From Pedobacter sp. (GTDB lineage: Bacteria > Bacteroidota > Bacteroidia > Sphingobacteriales > Sphingobacteriaceae): DNA of 64,000 nt. Position numbers and translations under genes: made by a program. The notes below the pieces were generated by a model. That model was not told the DNA's origin. It was given only the letters and a program-made list of their open reading frames with translations, and did no database searches. This document shows, in pieces, positions 25,118 to 36,774 of the stretch. Position 1 is the stretch's first letter, and every line of letters begins with the position of its first letter. The stretch lies in the NCBI RefSeq assembly GCF_031119335.1, contig NZ_JAVHXT010000004.1:108774-172773 (forward strand), written 5' to 3'.

Positions 25118-27517
25118 ATGAGCTACAAAATCAATGTTTGCCTTCTCTTATTTTTGGGGTTTCTGTTTAGCGCAAATGCGCAAGAAACTACCAGCGAAAC
25201 ATCAAAACAAAAGGTTACCCTTAGTGGAACCATCGCCAACAAATTAAACAACGAAACACTTATTGGTGTAAGCATACAAATACTCGAAGCCAAGATTGCT
25301 GTTGCCACCAACACTTATGGTTTCTACTCTATTACACTACCAAAGGGAAATTATACTGTGGTAATTAGCTACATGGGTTTTGATAACGTGGAAGAAAAAA
25401 TTTCGCTAAATCAAAACACTAAGAAAAACTTCGTGATGACAGAAAACAGCAAATCATTAGAAGGCGTCACTATCAAATCTAACCCTAACAAAATCAACAT
25501 TAGCAAGCCAGAAATGAGTATTAACAAACTTTCTATCACTACCATTAGAAAGATGCCACCAATGATGGGCGAAGTAGATGTGCTAAAATCGATATTACAA
25601 TTACCGGGCGTTACCAATGCACAAGAAGGTGCTACTGGTTTTAACGTAAGAGGTGGTTCTGTAGATGGAAACTTGGTTTTGTTGGATGAAGCTGTAGTTT
25701 ACAACACCTCGCACCTATTTGGGTTTTTCTCTGTTTTTAATTCTGATATTATTAAGGATTTAAAACTCTATAAAGGTGGCATACCTGCAAATTTTGGCGG
25801 CAGGATTTCGTCAGTTCTAGACATTTACCAAAAGGAAGGCAACAATAAAGAATTTCACGTTAACGGTGGCTTAGGGCTACTTTCTAGCCGATTATTGGTA
25901 GAAGGACCAATTGTGAAAGAAAAAAGCTCTTTTGTGGTGGCGGGCAGAAGCTCTTATATCCATTTGCTTTTAAAGTTGGCTAACGAACCAAATTCTGCTT
26001 ATTTCTATGATATGAATGCCAAATTAAACTACCGAATTAACGATAAAAACAATCTCTACGCATCGGGCTATTTTGGTAAAGATTATTTTGACATGAACGG
26101 CGTTTTTGTAAATACTTATGGAAACAGACTTTTTAACTTACGCTGGAACCATATTTTCTCTGATAAGGTTTTCTCTAACGCCTCGGCTATTTACAGCAAC
26201 TACGATTACGGCTTAAAGTTAAAAATGGTAGGTATAGACTGGGCATCTGATATTAAGAACTACAACTTAAAGTACGATGTGAAACACTACGCATCAGACA
26301 AGCTTACTTTAAGCTATGGCGCAAACTCGATATATTACCAATTTAATCCTGGCACAATTAAACCATTCGATGAAAATTCGACACTAAATCCGGACCAAAT
26401 TGCTAAAAAATGTGCACTAGAAAATGCGCTTTATGCTGGTGCCGAACAAAAAATATCCGACAAAATATCGTTAAGCTACGGATTAAGGTATAGCAATTTT
26501 ACTCGCATGGGAGAACAAACCATAAACACTTATGCCAACAACCAAGCGGTAGTTTTTAATCCAGAGCAACAGATTTATGAAGAGGCCACTCCAACTGGGA
26601 ACATCAGCTACGGTAAGAACAAAAAAATTGCAAGTTTTGGAAATTTAGAGCCTCGTTTTGGCATCGCTTACTCGCTAAACGCCAATCAATCTGTGAAAGC
26701 GAGCTACAACCGCATGAGCCAATATGTGCATTTAATTTCTAACACGGCATCAGTTTCTCCATTAGATATTTGGGCACCTAGCGACCAATACTTAAAGCCC
26801 GAAGTATTAGACCAAGTAGCCTTAGGTTATTTTCAAAACTTTAAAGATGGCGATTATTCATTAGAGGCAGAAACCTTCTACAAAAAGGTAAAAAACAAAG
26901 CCGATTTTATTGACGGTGCCGACCTAATTGCACACAAAAACATTGAGCAGGTACTATTAAATGGACAAGCACGCTCTTACGGATTGGAATTGATGCTGAA
27001 GAAAAATACTGGAAAACTGAACGGATGGATTTCGTACACGCTTTCAAAAGCCGAGCAACGCACACCAGGCAGAACACCAGAAGAACCTGGAATTAATGAT
27101 GGCCAGTGGTATCGTGCCAATTACGACAAGCGACATAATTTTTCTATTAACGCTGCCTACGATATCAGTAGTAAATGGAGCTTCGGCGGAACATTTACCT
27201 TTCAATCTGGTAGAGCAGCTACATTTCCTAACGGAAAATATGAATACCAAGGCATAACTGTTGCAGACTACGGCCTACGTAATGAAAACTCCCTCTCTGC
27301 CTACCATCACTTAGATTTATCGGCAACTTACAAACGCAAGCCGAATAAAGTTAAAGGCTGGCAAGGCGAGTGGGTTTTCAGTATCTACAACATTTACAAC
27401 AGAAATAACGCCGCAGCTTTCATGTTTAGCCAAAATCCAAATACGGGTGTAAGTGAAGCAAAGCGGATATCAATATTTGGTATTGTTCCAGGTGTTACGT
27501 ACAACTTCAAATTTTAG
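25118..27517 (+). CDS. TonB-dependent outer-membrane receptor
   Basis: The 799-residue protein has a signal peptide ending ANAQ, then a carboxypeptidase-regulatory-like domain (about 32-115; VTLSGTIANKLNNETLIGVSI). A plug domain follows (about 125-225; LPGVTNAQEGATGFNVRGGSVDGNLVLLDEAVVYN), then a beta barrel ending in a terminal Phe (GVTYNFKF). It takes up a substrate I cannot identify. The next gene encodes a DUF4249 lipoprotein, the usual partner of this receptor subgroup. Confidence 0.92.
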   Translation: MSYKINVCLLLFLGFLFSANAQETTSETSKQKVTLSGTIANKLNNETLIGVSIQILEAKIAVATNTYGFYSITLPKGNYTVVISYMGFDNVEEKISLNQNTKKNFVMTENSKSLEGVTIKSNPNKINISKPEMSINKLSITTIRKMPPMMGEVDVLKSILQLPGVTNAQEGATGFNVRGGSVDGNLVLLDEAVVYNTSHLFGFFSVFNSDIIKDLKLYKGGIPANFGGRISSVLDIYQKEGNNKEFHVNGGLGLLSSRLLVEGPIVKEKSSFVVAGRSSYIHLLLKLANEPNSAYFYDMNAKLNYRINDKNNLYASGYFGKDYFDMNGVFVNTYGNRLFNLRWNHIFSDKVFSNASAIYSNYDYGLKLKMVGIDWASDIKNYNLKYDVKHYASDKLTLSYGANSIYYQFNPGTIKPFDENSTLNPDQIAKKCALENALYAGAEQKISDKISLSYGLRYSNFTRMGEQTINTYANNQAVVFNPEQQIYEEATPTGNISYGKNKKIASFGNLEPRFGIAYSLNANQSVKASYNRMSQYVHLISNTASVSPLDIWAPSDQYLKPEVLDQVALGYFQNFKDGDYSLEAETFYKKVKNKADFIDGADLIAHKNIEQVLLNGQARSYGLELMLKKNTGKLNGWISYTLSKAEQRTPGRTPEEPGINDGQWYRANYDKRHNFSINAAYDISSKWSFGGTFTFQSGRAATFPNGKYEYQGITVADYGLRNENSLSAYHHLDLSATYKRKPNKVKGWQGEWVFSIYNIYNRNNAAAFMFSQNPNTGVSEAKRISIFGIVPGVTYNFKF

Positions 27518-27547
27518 AATTAAATCATCAAAAAAACTAATATAGAA

Positions 27548-28372
27548 ATGAGATTATTGATAAGATTTTTAATGCTGAGTGCTAGCGTATTTTTGCTAAG
27601 CTGCGAAAAAGTAATTGATGTAGATTTAAATACTGCCGAGCCAAGATTAGTAATAGATGCTAGTATAGACTGGATAAAGGGAACATCTGGAAACGAACAA
27701 AAAATTAAGCTTTCTACTACTACAGGATATTACGACACCAAGTTTCCTACGGTTTCTGGAGCAACAATCACTGTTCGTAATTCGGCAAACAACACGGTTT
27801 TCAACTTTGTTGAGGGAGCCAAACCCGGAGAGTATGTATGCCAAAATTTTGTTCCAGTTATTGGGCAGGCTTATCTTTTAACAGTAACACTAAACGGCAT
27901 TACCTACACCGCTACCGAAACATTACTAAGCGTACCCGATATTGAACCCGAAATTACACAAACCAATACTGGAGGTATGACAGGCGACGAAGTGGAAATC
28001 CAATTTTCGTTTCAAGACAACGGTGCAGAAGATAATTACTATGCGTTAGGTATAAAACCTAGCTACATGGCTTTCCCAGAATATGAGCTTGAGGCCGATG
28101 AAAATTTTCAGGGCAAGAAAATTACACACTACTTTTCTGACGAAGACCTTAAAGCGGGTCATGAAATAAACATAAAACTGTACGGAGTTTCGAAACGATT
28201 TTATGACTATTTAAGGAAAATTATACTAGCCTCTGGTGCCGACACTGGACCATTTCCATCTACACCTGCAAAAGTGAGGGGCAACATCGTTAACCAAAAC
28301 AATGCAGATAATTACGTTATGGGCTATTTCAGATTATCGGAAGTAGCTACCAGAAACTACACCATAAAATAA
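27548..28372 (+). CDS. DUF4249 lipoprotein
   Basis: The 274-residue product has a lipobox ending at Cys19 (VFLLSC) and the family start EKVIDVDLNTAEPRLVIDASI, followed by Ig-like beta strands (GATITVRNSANNTVFNF). DUF4249 proteins sit beside carboxypeptidase-domain TonB receptors in Bacteroidota and are presumed surface partners of them. It is 30 nt downstream of the receptor gene, so probably cotranscribed. Substrate unknown. Confidence 0.9.
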   Translation: MRLLIRFLMLSASVFLLSCEKVIDVDLNTAEPRLVIDASIDWIKGTSGNEQKIKLSTTTGYYDTKFPTVSGATITVRNSANNTVFNFVEGAKPGEYVCQNFVPVIGQAYLLTVTLNGITYTATETLLSVPDIEPEITQTNTGGMTGDEVEIQFSFQDNGAEDNYYALGIKPSYMAFPEYELEADENFQGKKITHYFSDEDLKAGHEINIKLYGVSKRFYDYLRKIILASGADTGPFPSTPAKVRGNIVNQNNADNYVMGYFRLSEVATRNYTIK

Positions 28373-28436
28373 ACCCATTTAGCATATGCGTTACTCAAAA
28401 AGTTGATATGTAAAAACAATTAAGCCCGATAGAACG

Positions 28437-28652
28437 ATGGAGGTATTAATTTTTAGAACAAATGTAAATTGCCAAAACATTGTTAGCCAACTAGGGCTTT
28501 TGCTTAACAAGCATTGGGCAATATCGGGCTGGAACTTTGATTTGGAAGACTGCGACAAAATTTTGCGCATAGAAGCTTCATCCAAAATTTCTGAAGAAAT
28601 AATCAAAATACTGAAAGACAGAGGGCTTAATTGTGAAGAACTACCATATTGA
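28437..28652 (+). CDS. Small HMA-fold-like protein
   Basis: The 71-residue protein starts MEVLIFRTNVNCQNIVSQLG and ends EIIKILKDRGLNCEELPY. The beta-alpha-beta-beta-alpha-beta pattern resembles heavy-metal-associated domains, but the CxxC metal motif is absent (single Cys in each half). It may be a degenerate metallochaperone-like protein. I am not certain of its role. Confidence 0.55.
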   Translation: MEVLIFRTNVNCQNIVSQLGLLLNKHWAISGWNFDLEDCDKILRIEASSKISEEIIKILKDRGLNCEELPY

Positions 28653-28832
28653 ATGCAAAACGGGTTAATCTTATTTTATCAAAGCTTTGATGTTTGAAGC
28701 CCGTAATCTTCTCCCATCAGAGCCAACGCAAGGAATTATTTGATACAGTATTTCGGCTACAACTTTGCGACTTTTGGATACATCTATCTTGCCAATTCCG
28801 TTGAAATTTGCTTTATCAAAAACATAAAAAAA

Positions 28833-29618
28833 ATGGATTTAAAAAACAGCACCATACTTATTACCGGCGGCACCAGCGGAATTGGGCTAGAAATGGTAAA
28901 GCAATTAACCGAGCAAGGAGCAAAAATTATAGTTACCGGACGTAACGAAGATGCGCTAAACAAAACCAAAGCACAATATCCAAACGTGCACACTTTTAGA
29001 AGCGATGTTAGCAATCCGAAGGCTATTGAACAACTGTACCAAGATGTTACACAACAGTTTCCCGATTTGAATATCATTATTAACAACGCGGGACAAATGC
29101 GATTAATTGACCTACAGGATACATCTTTAGATTTGGAAAACATTAATCGAGAGGTGCAAACAAACCTTAGTGGTACCATACAAATGGCACATCAGTTTTT
29201 GCCACATTTGCTTAGCAAAAAATCGGCTGCTATAGTAAATGTTTCTTCGGGCATTGCATTTATGAGCTACTCTCCCGCACCAATTTACAGCGCCACAAAA
29301 GCTGGTGTGAGGGCTTACACACAAGCTTTACGATTACAGTTAGAAAATACCAACGTAAAAGTGTTCGAAATAATCCCTCCTGGAGTAAAAACCAACTTGC
29401 AGAACGAATGGCAGGTACAACCTAACGAAAGCATGATGATGGACGCAGACAAAATGGTTAACGTGGTAATTAAAGGACTTAAGGAAGATAAAAAAGAGCT
29501 CAAACCTTTTTTAATAAGCGTGATTAAAACTGCAACCAGAATTTTTCCGAACGTGCTATTGAATTACGGTCACAGAGAGTTTAAAAAAATTAAACAACTA
29601 AACGAAGCTGAAAAATAA
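28833..29618 (+). CDS. Short-chain dehydrogenase/reductase
   Basis: NAD(P)-dependent oxidoreductase of the classical SDR family, 261 residues. The Rossmann motif TGGTSGIGLEM (about residues 10-20), NNAG (IIINNAGQ), the catalytic Ser in IVNVSSGIAF and YSATK (Tyr/Lys) are all present. The C-terminal part resembles DltE-type proteins. ATG 28833 is preferred over an in-frame ATG at 28740 because it begins MDLKNSTILITGGTSGIG. Its stop overlaps the DUF2147 start (TAATG), so the operon runs on. Confidence 0.9.
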   Translation: MDLKNSTILITGGTSGIGLEMVKQLTEQGAKIIVTGRNEDALNKTKAQYPNVHTFRSDVSNPKAIEQLYQDVTQQFPDLNIIINNAGQMRLIDLQDTSLDLENINREVQTNLSGTIQMAHQFLPHLLSKKSAAIVNVSSGIAFMSYSPAPIYSATKAGVRAYTQALRLQLENTNVKVFEIIPPGVKTNLQNEWQVQPNESMMMDADKMVNVVIKGLKEDKKELKPFLISVIKTATRIFPNVLLNYGHREFKKIKQLNEAEK

Positions 29619-30064
29619 TGAAAAAGTTACTTTTTATAATGTTATTAGCAGCAAGCTCTTTTGCGAGCTTCGCACAGAAATTAGATGCCGATAAAATCAT
29701 TGGAGTTTGGGAAAGTGTAGATTCAGAGGTACAACTTAAATTTGATATTTATCAATCTGGTGATAAATATTTCGGAAAACTACTATGGGCATCTAACATG
29801 TACGAAACCGATGGCAAAACTCCAAAGAAAGATTTTAAAAATCCCGATAAGAGCTTACAGAGCAGATCTAGAAAAGGTATAGTGAACATTACCAATCTAA
29901 AATACGACAATGGTGAGTACACTGGCGGAAAACTTTATAATCCTAGCGATGGTAATACTTACAGCTTAAAGGCGAAATTGAAAAGCATTAATCAGTTAGA
30001 ATTTAGAGGCTATATGGGCGTATCGCTTTTAGGCAAAACCATGAAATTTAAAAGAATTAATTAA
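29618..30064 (+). CDS. DUF2147 exported protein
   Basis: The 148-residue protein has a signal peptide (MKKLLFIMLLAASSFASFAQ) and the DUF2147 pattern IIGVWESVDSEVQLKFDIYQSGDKYFGKLLW, GIVNITNLKYDNGEYTGGKLYNPSDGNTYSLKAKL and LEFRGYMGVSLLGKTMKFKR. DUF2147 is a small beta-barrel domain of unknown biochemical function. It is translationally coupled to the SDR gene. Confidence 0.9.
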   Translation: MKKLLFIMLLAASSFASFAQKLDADKIIGVWESVDSEVQLKFDIYQSGDKYFGKLLWASNMYETDGKTPKKDFKNPDKSLQSRSRKGIVNITNLKYDNGEYTGGKLYNPSDGNTYSLKAKLKSINQLEFRGYMGVSLLGKTMKFKRIN

Positions 30065-30091
30065 ATTTGATTTACATCAACAAAATTATCT

Positions 30092-30454
30092 ATGGCAAAG
30101 AGTATCATTTCATTAGCATTATTGCTAGTATCAGTTTTCCTAGCTTTTAAACACGGATGGGACACTTTTAATTACAAGAAACACCCAGAATCATTAAAGA
30201 TGATGAACGAACTAGGCATTAGCGAACCAATTATTCCTTTTTTTGGGGTAATTACCATTTTAATTGGCGTACTGCTACTCATCCCCAAAACCTTCTTCTT
30301 AGGAAACGTACTAAATGCTACATCAATTTTAGTAATTATGGCTTTAGCGATAAGGGCAGGCAATTTTAAAATGGTAATGATGGAAATTCCTTTCCTGATT
30401 ATGCCTTTGATAATGATCTGGCTGAAGTATCCATTTTTAAAAAATGCAAGCTAA
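30092..30454 (+). CDS. DoxX-like small membrane protein
   Basis: The 120-residue protein has four membrane helices and resembles the DoxX/DoxD family: SLALLLVSVFLAFKHGWDTF, then GVITILIGVLLLIPKTFFLGNVLNATSILVIMALAIRAG. The family is loosely linked to thiol or quinone redox processes, but the function is unclear. It sits in the SDR-DUF2147-AraC operon. Confidence 0.7.
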   Translation: MAKSIISLALLLVSVFLAFKHGWDTFNYKKHPESLKMMNELGISEPIIPFFGVITILIGVLLLIPKTFFLGNVLNATSILVIMALAIRAGNFKMVMMEIPFLIMPLIMIWLKYPFLKNAS

Positions 30455-30456
30455 AG

Positions 30457-31365
30457 ATGAACCTAATTCGATTACAGACAATCACAGAAGCACACAGAGC
30501 TTTTGGATTGCCAAGCCCTGAACATCCGCTAATTAGTATCTTAAATTATGCAGATTTAAAGATCCCCGAATTTGTAGGTGAGCTGAGTGCCACGTTCGAC
30601 TTTTATTACATTTCGTTAAAGAAAGGTTTTACTAATAAACTATTTTACGGTCAACAAACCTATGATTTTGACGAAGGCATGATGTATTTTGTTGCCCCAA
30701 ACCAAGTTTTAAGAGGCGCCGGACCCGAACCCGATGATGACCTTTCAGGTTGGGTTTTACTCATCCATCCAGATTTGCTTTGGGGAACATCGTTAGCAAA
30801 AGACATTAAGAAATACGATTTTTTCGATTACACGGTAAACGAGGCATTATTTCTTTCAGACAAGGAAAAGAATATAGTAAACGGCATTATCGATAATATT
30901 AAAAGCGAGTACCAATCTAATATCGACCGATTTAGCCAAGACATTATTATTTCACACATTGAAACTTTACTTAACTATTCAGAGCGTTTTTATCAGCGGC
31001 AGTTTATTACCAGAAAAAAGAATAATCATCAAGTGCTAGATCGGTTTGAAAAATTGCTGAGCGACTACTTCGACAACGAAGGTTTACTTATGAAAGGCCT
31101 GCCCTCTGTCCAATATCTTGCCGATGAACTGAACATTTCTACAAAATACTTGAGTAGCCTCCTGAAACAACTAACAGAACAAAGTGCACAGCAACATATT
31201 CACAACAAGCTGATAGAAAAAGCAAAGGAGAAACTCTCTACTACGCAATTGTCTGTTGGCGAAATAGCTTACGGATTAGGTTTTGAGCATCAACAGAGCT
31301 TCAGTAAATTATTCAAGAACAAAACCAACGTTTCACCTTTAGCATTTAGAGCATCCTTTAATTAA
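30457..31365 (+). CDS. AraC-family transcriptional regulator
   Basis: The 302-residue protein has an N-terminal cupin-like domain and a C-terminal AraC double helix-turn-helix (about 200-300; VQYLADELNISTKYLSSLLKQLTEQSAQQHIHNKLIEKAK, AYGLGFEHQQSFSKLFKNKTNVSPLAFR). It starts 2 nt after the DoxX-like gene and ends the operon, so it probably autoregulates the SDR/DUF2147/DoxX genes. Confidence 0.88.
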   Translation: MNLIRLQTITEAHRAFGLPSPEHPLISILNYADLKIPEFVGELSATFDFYYISLKKGFTNKLFYGQQTYDFDEGMMYFVAPNQVLRGAGPEPDDDLSGWVLLIHPDLLWGTSLAKDIKKYDFFDYTVNEALFLSDKEKNIVNGIIDNIKSEYQSNIDRFSQDIIISHIETLLNYSERFYQRQFITRKKNNHQVLDRFEKLLSDYFDNEGLLMKGLPSVQYLADELNISTKYLSSLLKQLTEQSAQQHIHNKLIEKAKEKLSTTQLSVGEIAYGLGFEHQQSFSKLFKNKTNVSPLAFRASFN

Positions 31366-32989
<1,624 letters not shown>

Positions 32990-32991
32990 AA

Positions 32992-34113
32992 ATGGCACAA
33001 ATTGTAGCCGTTACTGGCAAGAAGTTACTAGCAAAGTTCGTTGATTTCCCTCACGAGCTTTACAAAAACGACCCGTATTATGTTCCTGAGCTGCACATTG
33101 CACAACGCGATATGTTAACTCCCGGAAAGCATCCGTTTCATGACCATGCTAAATTACAGTTGTTTTTAGCTTTTGAAGGCGAAAAAATAGTAGGTAGAAT
33201 TGCAGCAATTATCAACGGAAATCATAATACTACTAAAGGTGTAACAGAAGGATTTTTTGGTTTTTTCGATACCATTAATGACAAAGCTGTTAGTAGCTTA
33301 TTGCTAAATGCTGCACAAAATTGGCTAAAAGAAAATGGACAAACCTCGGTAATGGGGCCAGTTAATTTTTCTACAAATGATATTTGCGGCTTGCTAATTA
33401 CAGGTTTTGATGGTCCGCCAGTAGCAATGATGCCCTACAATGCACCTTATTATCTAGATTTATTGGAGGATTTCGGTTTTACCAAAAAAGTAGATTTAAG
33501 AGCCTACAGATATACTGCCGGCAACTACGATGATAGGTCTGTAGGTTTGATAGATGGTTTAGAAAATAGGCTGAAAAGAAGCAACATCATCATCAGAAAA
33601 ATAAACTTGAAAAAGTTTAAGGAAGAAGCTGCTGCGTTAAGGGAAGTGTATAACAAAGCTTGGGATAAAAACCTAGGTTTTGTGCCAATGACAGATAAGG
33701 AATTTGACTACACTGCCAACGATTTAAAATTGGTTTTAGATACTGATTTTTGTTACATCGCAGAGCAGGAAGGTAAAATTGTAGCCTTTGCTTTAGCCAT
33801 TCCAGATATTAACCAGATACTAATCAAAATTAAACGAGGAAGGCTTTTTCCTACTGGTTTAATCAAATTACTAACTGGTAAAAAGAAAATAAATGGTATC
33901 CGTATTATGCTTTTAGGTGTAATTGATGGATACAGAAAAATGGGTATCGAAGCTTGTTTGTACGGTAGAATTATTAAAGCCTTTAAAGCAAGGAATTTCC
34001 AGTATGCCGAAGCAAGTTGGACTTTAGAAGATAACGATATGGTAAACCGCCCTATTGAAAATATAGGTGGCAAACTGTACAGAGAATACAGAATACTAGA
34101 AAAAAAGATATAA
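32992..34113 (+). CDS. GNAT-fold protein, putative bacterial ceramide synthase
   Basis: The 373-residue soluble protein has GNAT-like halves: KLQLFLAFEGEKIVGRIAAIINGNHN in the first and DFCYIAEQEGKIVAFALAIPD then IRIMLLGVIDGYRKMGIEACLYGRIIKAFKARNFQYAEASW in the second. The bacterial ceramide synthase bCerS characterised in Caulobacter is a GNAT-family enzyme. This gene lies 2 nt after SPT and before a CerR-like gene, so acylation of (keto)sphinganine is the best assignment. The function is inferred from synteny and fold and has not been shown. Confidence 0.7.
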   Translation: MAQIVAVTGKKLLAKFVDFPHELYKNDPYYVPELHIAQRDMLTPGKHPFHDHAKLQLFLAFEGEKIVGRIAAIINGNHNTTKGVTEGFFGFFDTINDKAVSSLLLNAAQNWLKENGQTSVMGPVNFSTNDICGLLITGFDGPPVAMMPYNAPYYLDLLEDFGFTKKVDLRAYRYTAGNYDDRSVGLIDGLENRLKRSNIIIRKINLKKFKEEAAALREVYNKAWDKNLGFVPMTDKEFDYTANDLKLVLDTDFCYIAEQEGKIVAFALAIPDINQILIKIKRGRLFPTGLIKLLTGKKKINGIRIMLLGVIDGYRKMGIEACLYGRIIKAFKARNFQYAEASWTLEDNDMVNRPIENIGGKLYREYRILEKKI

Positions 34114-34162
34114 AGCTGAAAGTCTAAAGCACAAAGCTTAAAACAATGTGCTTAAAAATAAA

Positions 34163-35155
34163 ATGAGCAAAAAGGTATTAATTACGGGCGCTAGTGGATT
34201 TGTGGGTTATCATTTAATTGTAACGGCAATTGAAAATGGCCTAGAAGTTTACGCCGCGGTTCGTCCTAATAGCGATATCTCACATTTGAAAGACTTAAAT
34301 ATCAACTATGTTAATTTAAACTTTAACGCAGTTGATGAACTAAAAGCAGAGCTGGAAGAAAAACAGTACGCTTATATTATACATGCTGCTGGTACCACAA
34401 AAGCAAAAACCTTGCAAGAATACAATAGGGTTAATGCTGAGTTCAGTAGAAACTTAGCACTGGCGGCATCGTTGGTGAGCTATAAGCTAGAAAAATTTGT
34501 ATTCGTAAGTAGTTTAGCGGCTATTGGACCTATTGCAGATTTTACTGCCGCTATTAACGACAATGCAATTGCACAGCCCATAACTTTTTACGGATTGAGC
34601 AAGAAACTGGCAGAAGAGTATTTGAATAAAATCGAAAATCTTCCACTGGTTACGGTTAGACCAACTGCGGTTTATGGCCCAAGGGAGAAAGATATTTTTA
34701 TCCTCTTTAAAACCATTAACCAAGGTTTAGAGCCTTACATTGGCAGGTTTAACCAAACTTTGAGCTTCATTTATGTGAAGGATTTGGCAGAAATTATCAT
34801 CCGCTTTTTAACATCGGAAATTGAGCATAAAACCTATAACATATCTGATGGACTAAGTTACAATAGGTATGCATTAGCTGATGGTTTGAAAAAAGCATTA
34901 CAGAAAAAAACACTGAAAATGCATATCCCTTTGGGAATTATAAAAGGTTTAGCGGGGCTGATGGATACAATTTATGCCAAAAGCAGTAAAACGCCAACAC
35001 TAAACAAGGAGAAAATAAAAGAGTTAACGGCACCAAATTGGGCCTGTAACATAGAAAATTTAAAGAAAGATTTACAGTTTGAACCAAAATACAATTTAGA
35101 ACGTGGCTTAGAAGAGACCGTAAAATGGTACAAGGTAAATAACTGGCTGAAATAA
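34163..35155 (+). CDS. Extended SDR reductase, putative ceramide reductase (CerR-like)
   Basis: The 330-residue NAD(P)-dependent epimerase/dehydratase-family protein has GASGFVG (residues 9-15), FVFVSSLAAIG and YGLSKK (Tyr143, Lys147). In bacteria, extended SDR proteins next to SPT reduce the 3-keto group of 3-ketosphinganine or keto-ceramide (CerR). A GTG at 34148 would add five residues, but ATG 34163 gives a normal Rossmann start. It is the third gene after SPT, about 50 nt behind the GNAT gene. Confidence 0.75.
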   Translation: MSKKVLITGASGFVGYHLIVTAIENGLEVYAAVRPNSDISHLKDLNINYVNLNFNAVDELKAELEEKQYAYIIHAAGTTKAKTLQEYNRVNAEFSRNLALAASLVSYKLEKFVFVSSLAAIGPIADFTAAINDNAIAQPITFYGLSKKLAEEYLNKIENLPLVTVRPTAVYGPREKDIFILFKTINQGLEPYIGRFNQTLSFIYVKDLAEIIIRFLTSEIEHKTYNISDGLSYNRYALADGLKKALQKKTLKMHIPLGIIKGLAGLMDTIYAKSSKTPTLNKEKIKELTAPNWACNIENLKKDLQFEPKYNLERGLEETVKWYKVNNWLK

Positions 35156-35260
35156 GGCAAAAGCTGAAAGGTAAAAGGTGGAAGGTTACTATCCCAATAC
35201 GCCCAACGCTATGCTCAATACAATACTAATAATAGGATTAACACATAATAATAAACAATA

Positions 35261-36574
35261 ATGAAAAAGCAAGTAGAAGGAGCCAATGGAAAATTAGGTA
35301 TCATGATGCCTGGCCTAGGTGCTGTAGCTACCACCATGATTGCTGGTGTAGTTGCCGCTAGAAGAGGTCTATCTAAACCTATTGGTTCTTTAACACAAAT
35401 GGGTACCATTCGTGTAGGTAAAAGAACAGACAACAACGAGCCTTTAATTAAAGATTTCGTTCCATTAGCAAAATTAGAAGACTTAGCATTTGGTGGTTGG
35501 GATGTGTATGAAGATAATGTGTACGATGCTGCAATGAAAGCTAAGGTAATTGATGGTCATCTTTTATACGACATCAAAGACGAATTAGAAGCAATTAAGC
35601 CTTACAAAGCTGCATTCGACAAAAACTACGTTAAAAACTTAGACGGAACCTACGTTAAAGAAGCTGCTACAAAATGGGATTTAGCACAACAAGTAATTGA
35701 AGATATCAAAGACTTTAAAGCTAAAAACAACTGTGAGCGTATCGTATTGGTATGGTGCGGTTCTACTGAAATTTACTTAGAGCCAAGTGCTGTTCACCAA
35801 ACTTTAGCTGCTTTTGAGCAAGGTTTGAAAGACAATGACGCGAACATTGCACCAAGTATGATTTATGCTTATGCAGCATTGAAATTAGGTTATGCTTATG
35901 CAAACGGAGCTCCAAACTTAACGGTAGATATTCCTGCAATGTTAGAGTTGGCTAAAGAAACTCAAACTCCAGTAGCTGGTAAAGATTTCAAAACTGGTCA
36001 AACTTTAATGAAAACGGTATTGGCACCAGGCTTAATGGCTCGTTCATTAGGTGTACGTGGTTGGTTCTCTGACAACATTTTAGGTAACCGTGATGGTTTA
36101 GTATTGGATGACCCAGATAACTTCAAAACTAAAGAAGTATCTAAATTAGGTGTATTGGAAGACATCTTCAAACCAGAGCAAAACCCTGATTTGTATGGCG
36201 ATATGTACCACAAAATCCGTATCAACTACTACCCTCCTCACGGTGATAACAAAGAGAGCTGGGACAACATTGATATCTTCGGATGGATGGGCTACAAAAT
36301 GCAAATCAAGATTAACTTCTTATGCCGTGACTCAATCTTAGCTGCTCCTATCGTATTAGATTTAGCTTTATTCTCAGATTTAGCTAAACGTGCTGGCATG
36401 AGTGGTATTCAAGAGTGGTTATCTTTCTATTTGAAATCTCCTCAAACTAAAGAAGGATTGCGTCCAGAGAACGACATCTTCAAACAATTAGAAAAACTAC
36501 ATAATACACTACGCTACTTTATGGGTGAAGAATTAATCACTCACTTAGGGCTTGATTATTACGAAGAACAATAA
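35261..36574 (+). CDS. myo-Inositol-1(3)-phosphate synthase
   Basis: NAD-dependent isomerase-cyclase converting glucose 6-phosphate to inositol 3-phosphate. The 437-residue protein starts with an NAD-binding motif (GIMMPGLGAVATTMIAG, residues 13-29). It has MIPS-type regions GRKTG-like KDFKTGQTLMKTVLAPG, RSLGVRGWFSDNILGNRDGLVLDDP, NIDIFGWMGYKMQIKINFLCRDSILAAPIVLDL and a C-terminal helical part. Length is typical. There is no promoter-like box in the 105-nt gap from the CerR-like gene, so it may be cotranscribed. It supplies the head group for inositol lipids. Confidence 0.92.
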   Translation: MKKQVEGANGKLGIMMPGLGAVATTMIAGVVAARRGLSKPIGSLTQMGTIRVGKRTDNNEPLIKDFVPLAKLEDLAFGGWDVYEDNVYDAAMKAKVIDGHLLYDIKDELEAIKPYKAAFDKNYVKNLDGTYVKEAATKWDLAQQVIEDIKDFKAKNNCERIVLVWCGSTEIYLEPSAVHQTLAAFEQGLKDNDANIAPSMIYAYAALKLGYAYANGAPNLTVDIPAMLELAKETQTPVAGKDFKTGQTLMKTVLAPGLMARSLGVRGWFSDNILGNRDGLVLDDPDNFKTKEVSKLGVLEDIFKPEQNPDLYGDMYHKIRINYYPPHGDNKESWDNIDIFGWMGYKMQIKINFLCRDSILAAPIVLDLALFSDLAKRAGMSGIQEWLSFYLKSPQTKEGLRPENDIFKQLEKLHNTLRYFMGEELITHLGLDYYEEQ

Positions 36575-36774
36575 TCCATCCTATAGTGCGTAAAGCCTAA
36601 AAGGTAAAACTATTGGCGGTATTAAAACCGTTTAATATCGCCAATATTAAATTTCGTCTACCAACGAATAAAACAAAGGCTATCAATACCTTAGCTGCTA
36701 AAAAAATATAAATCCGCAACACTTCCTGTATTTGTCTGATAAATGTAATATGGCATTAAAAACACGGAAACAAT

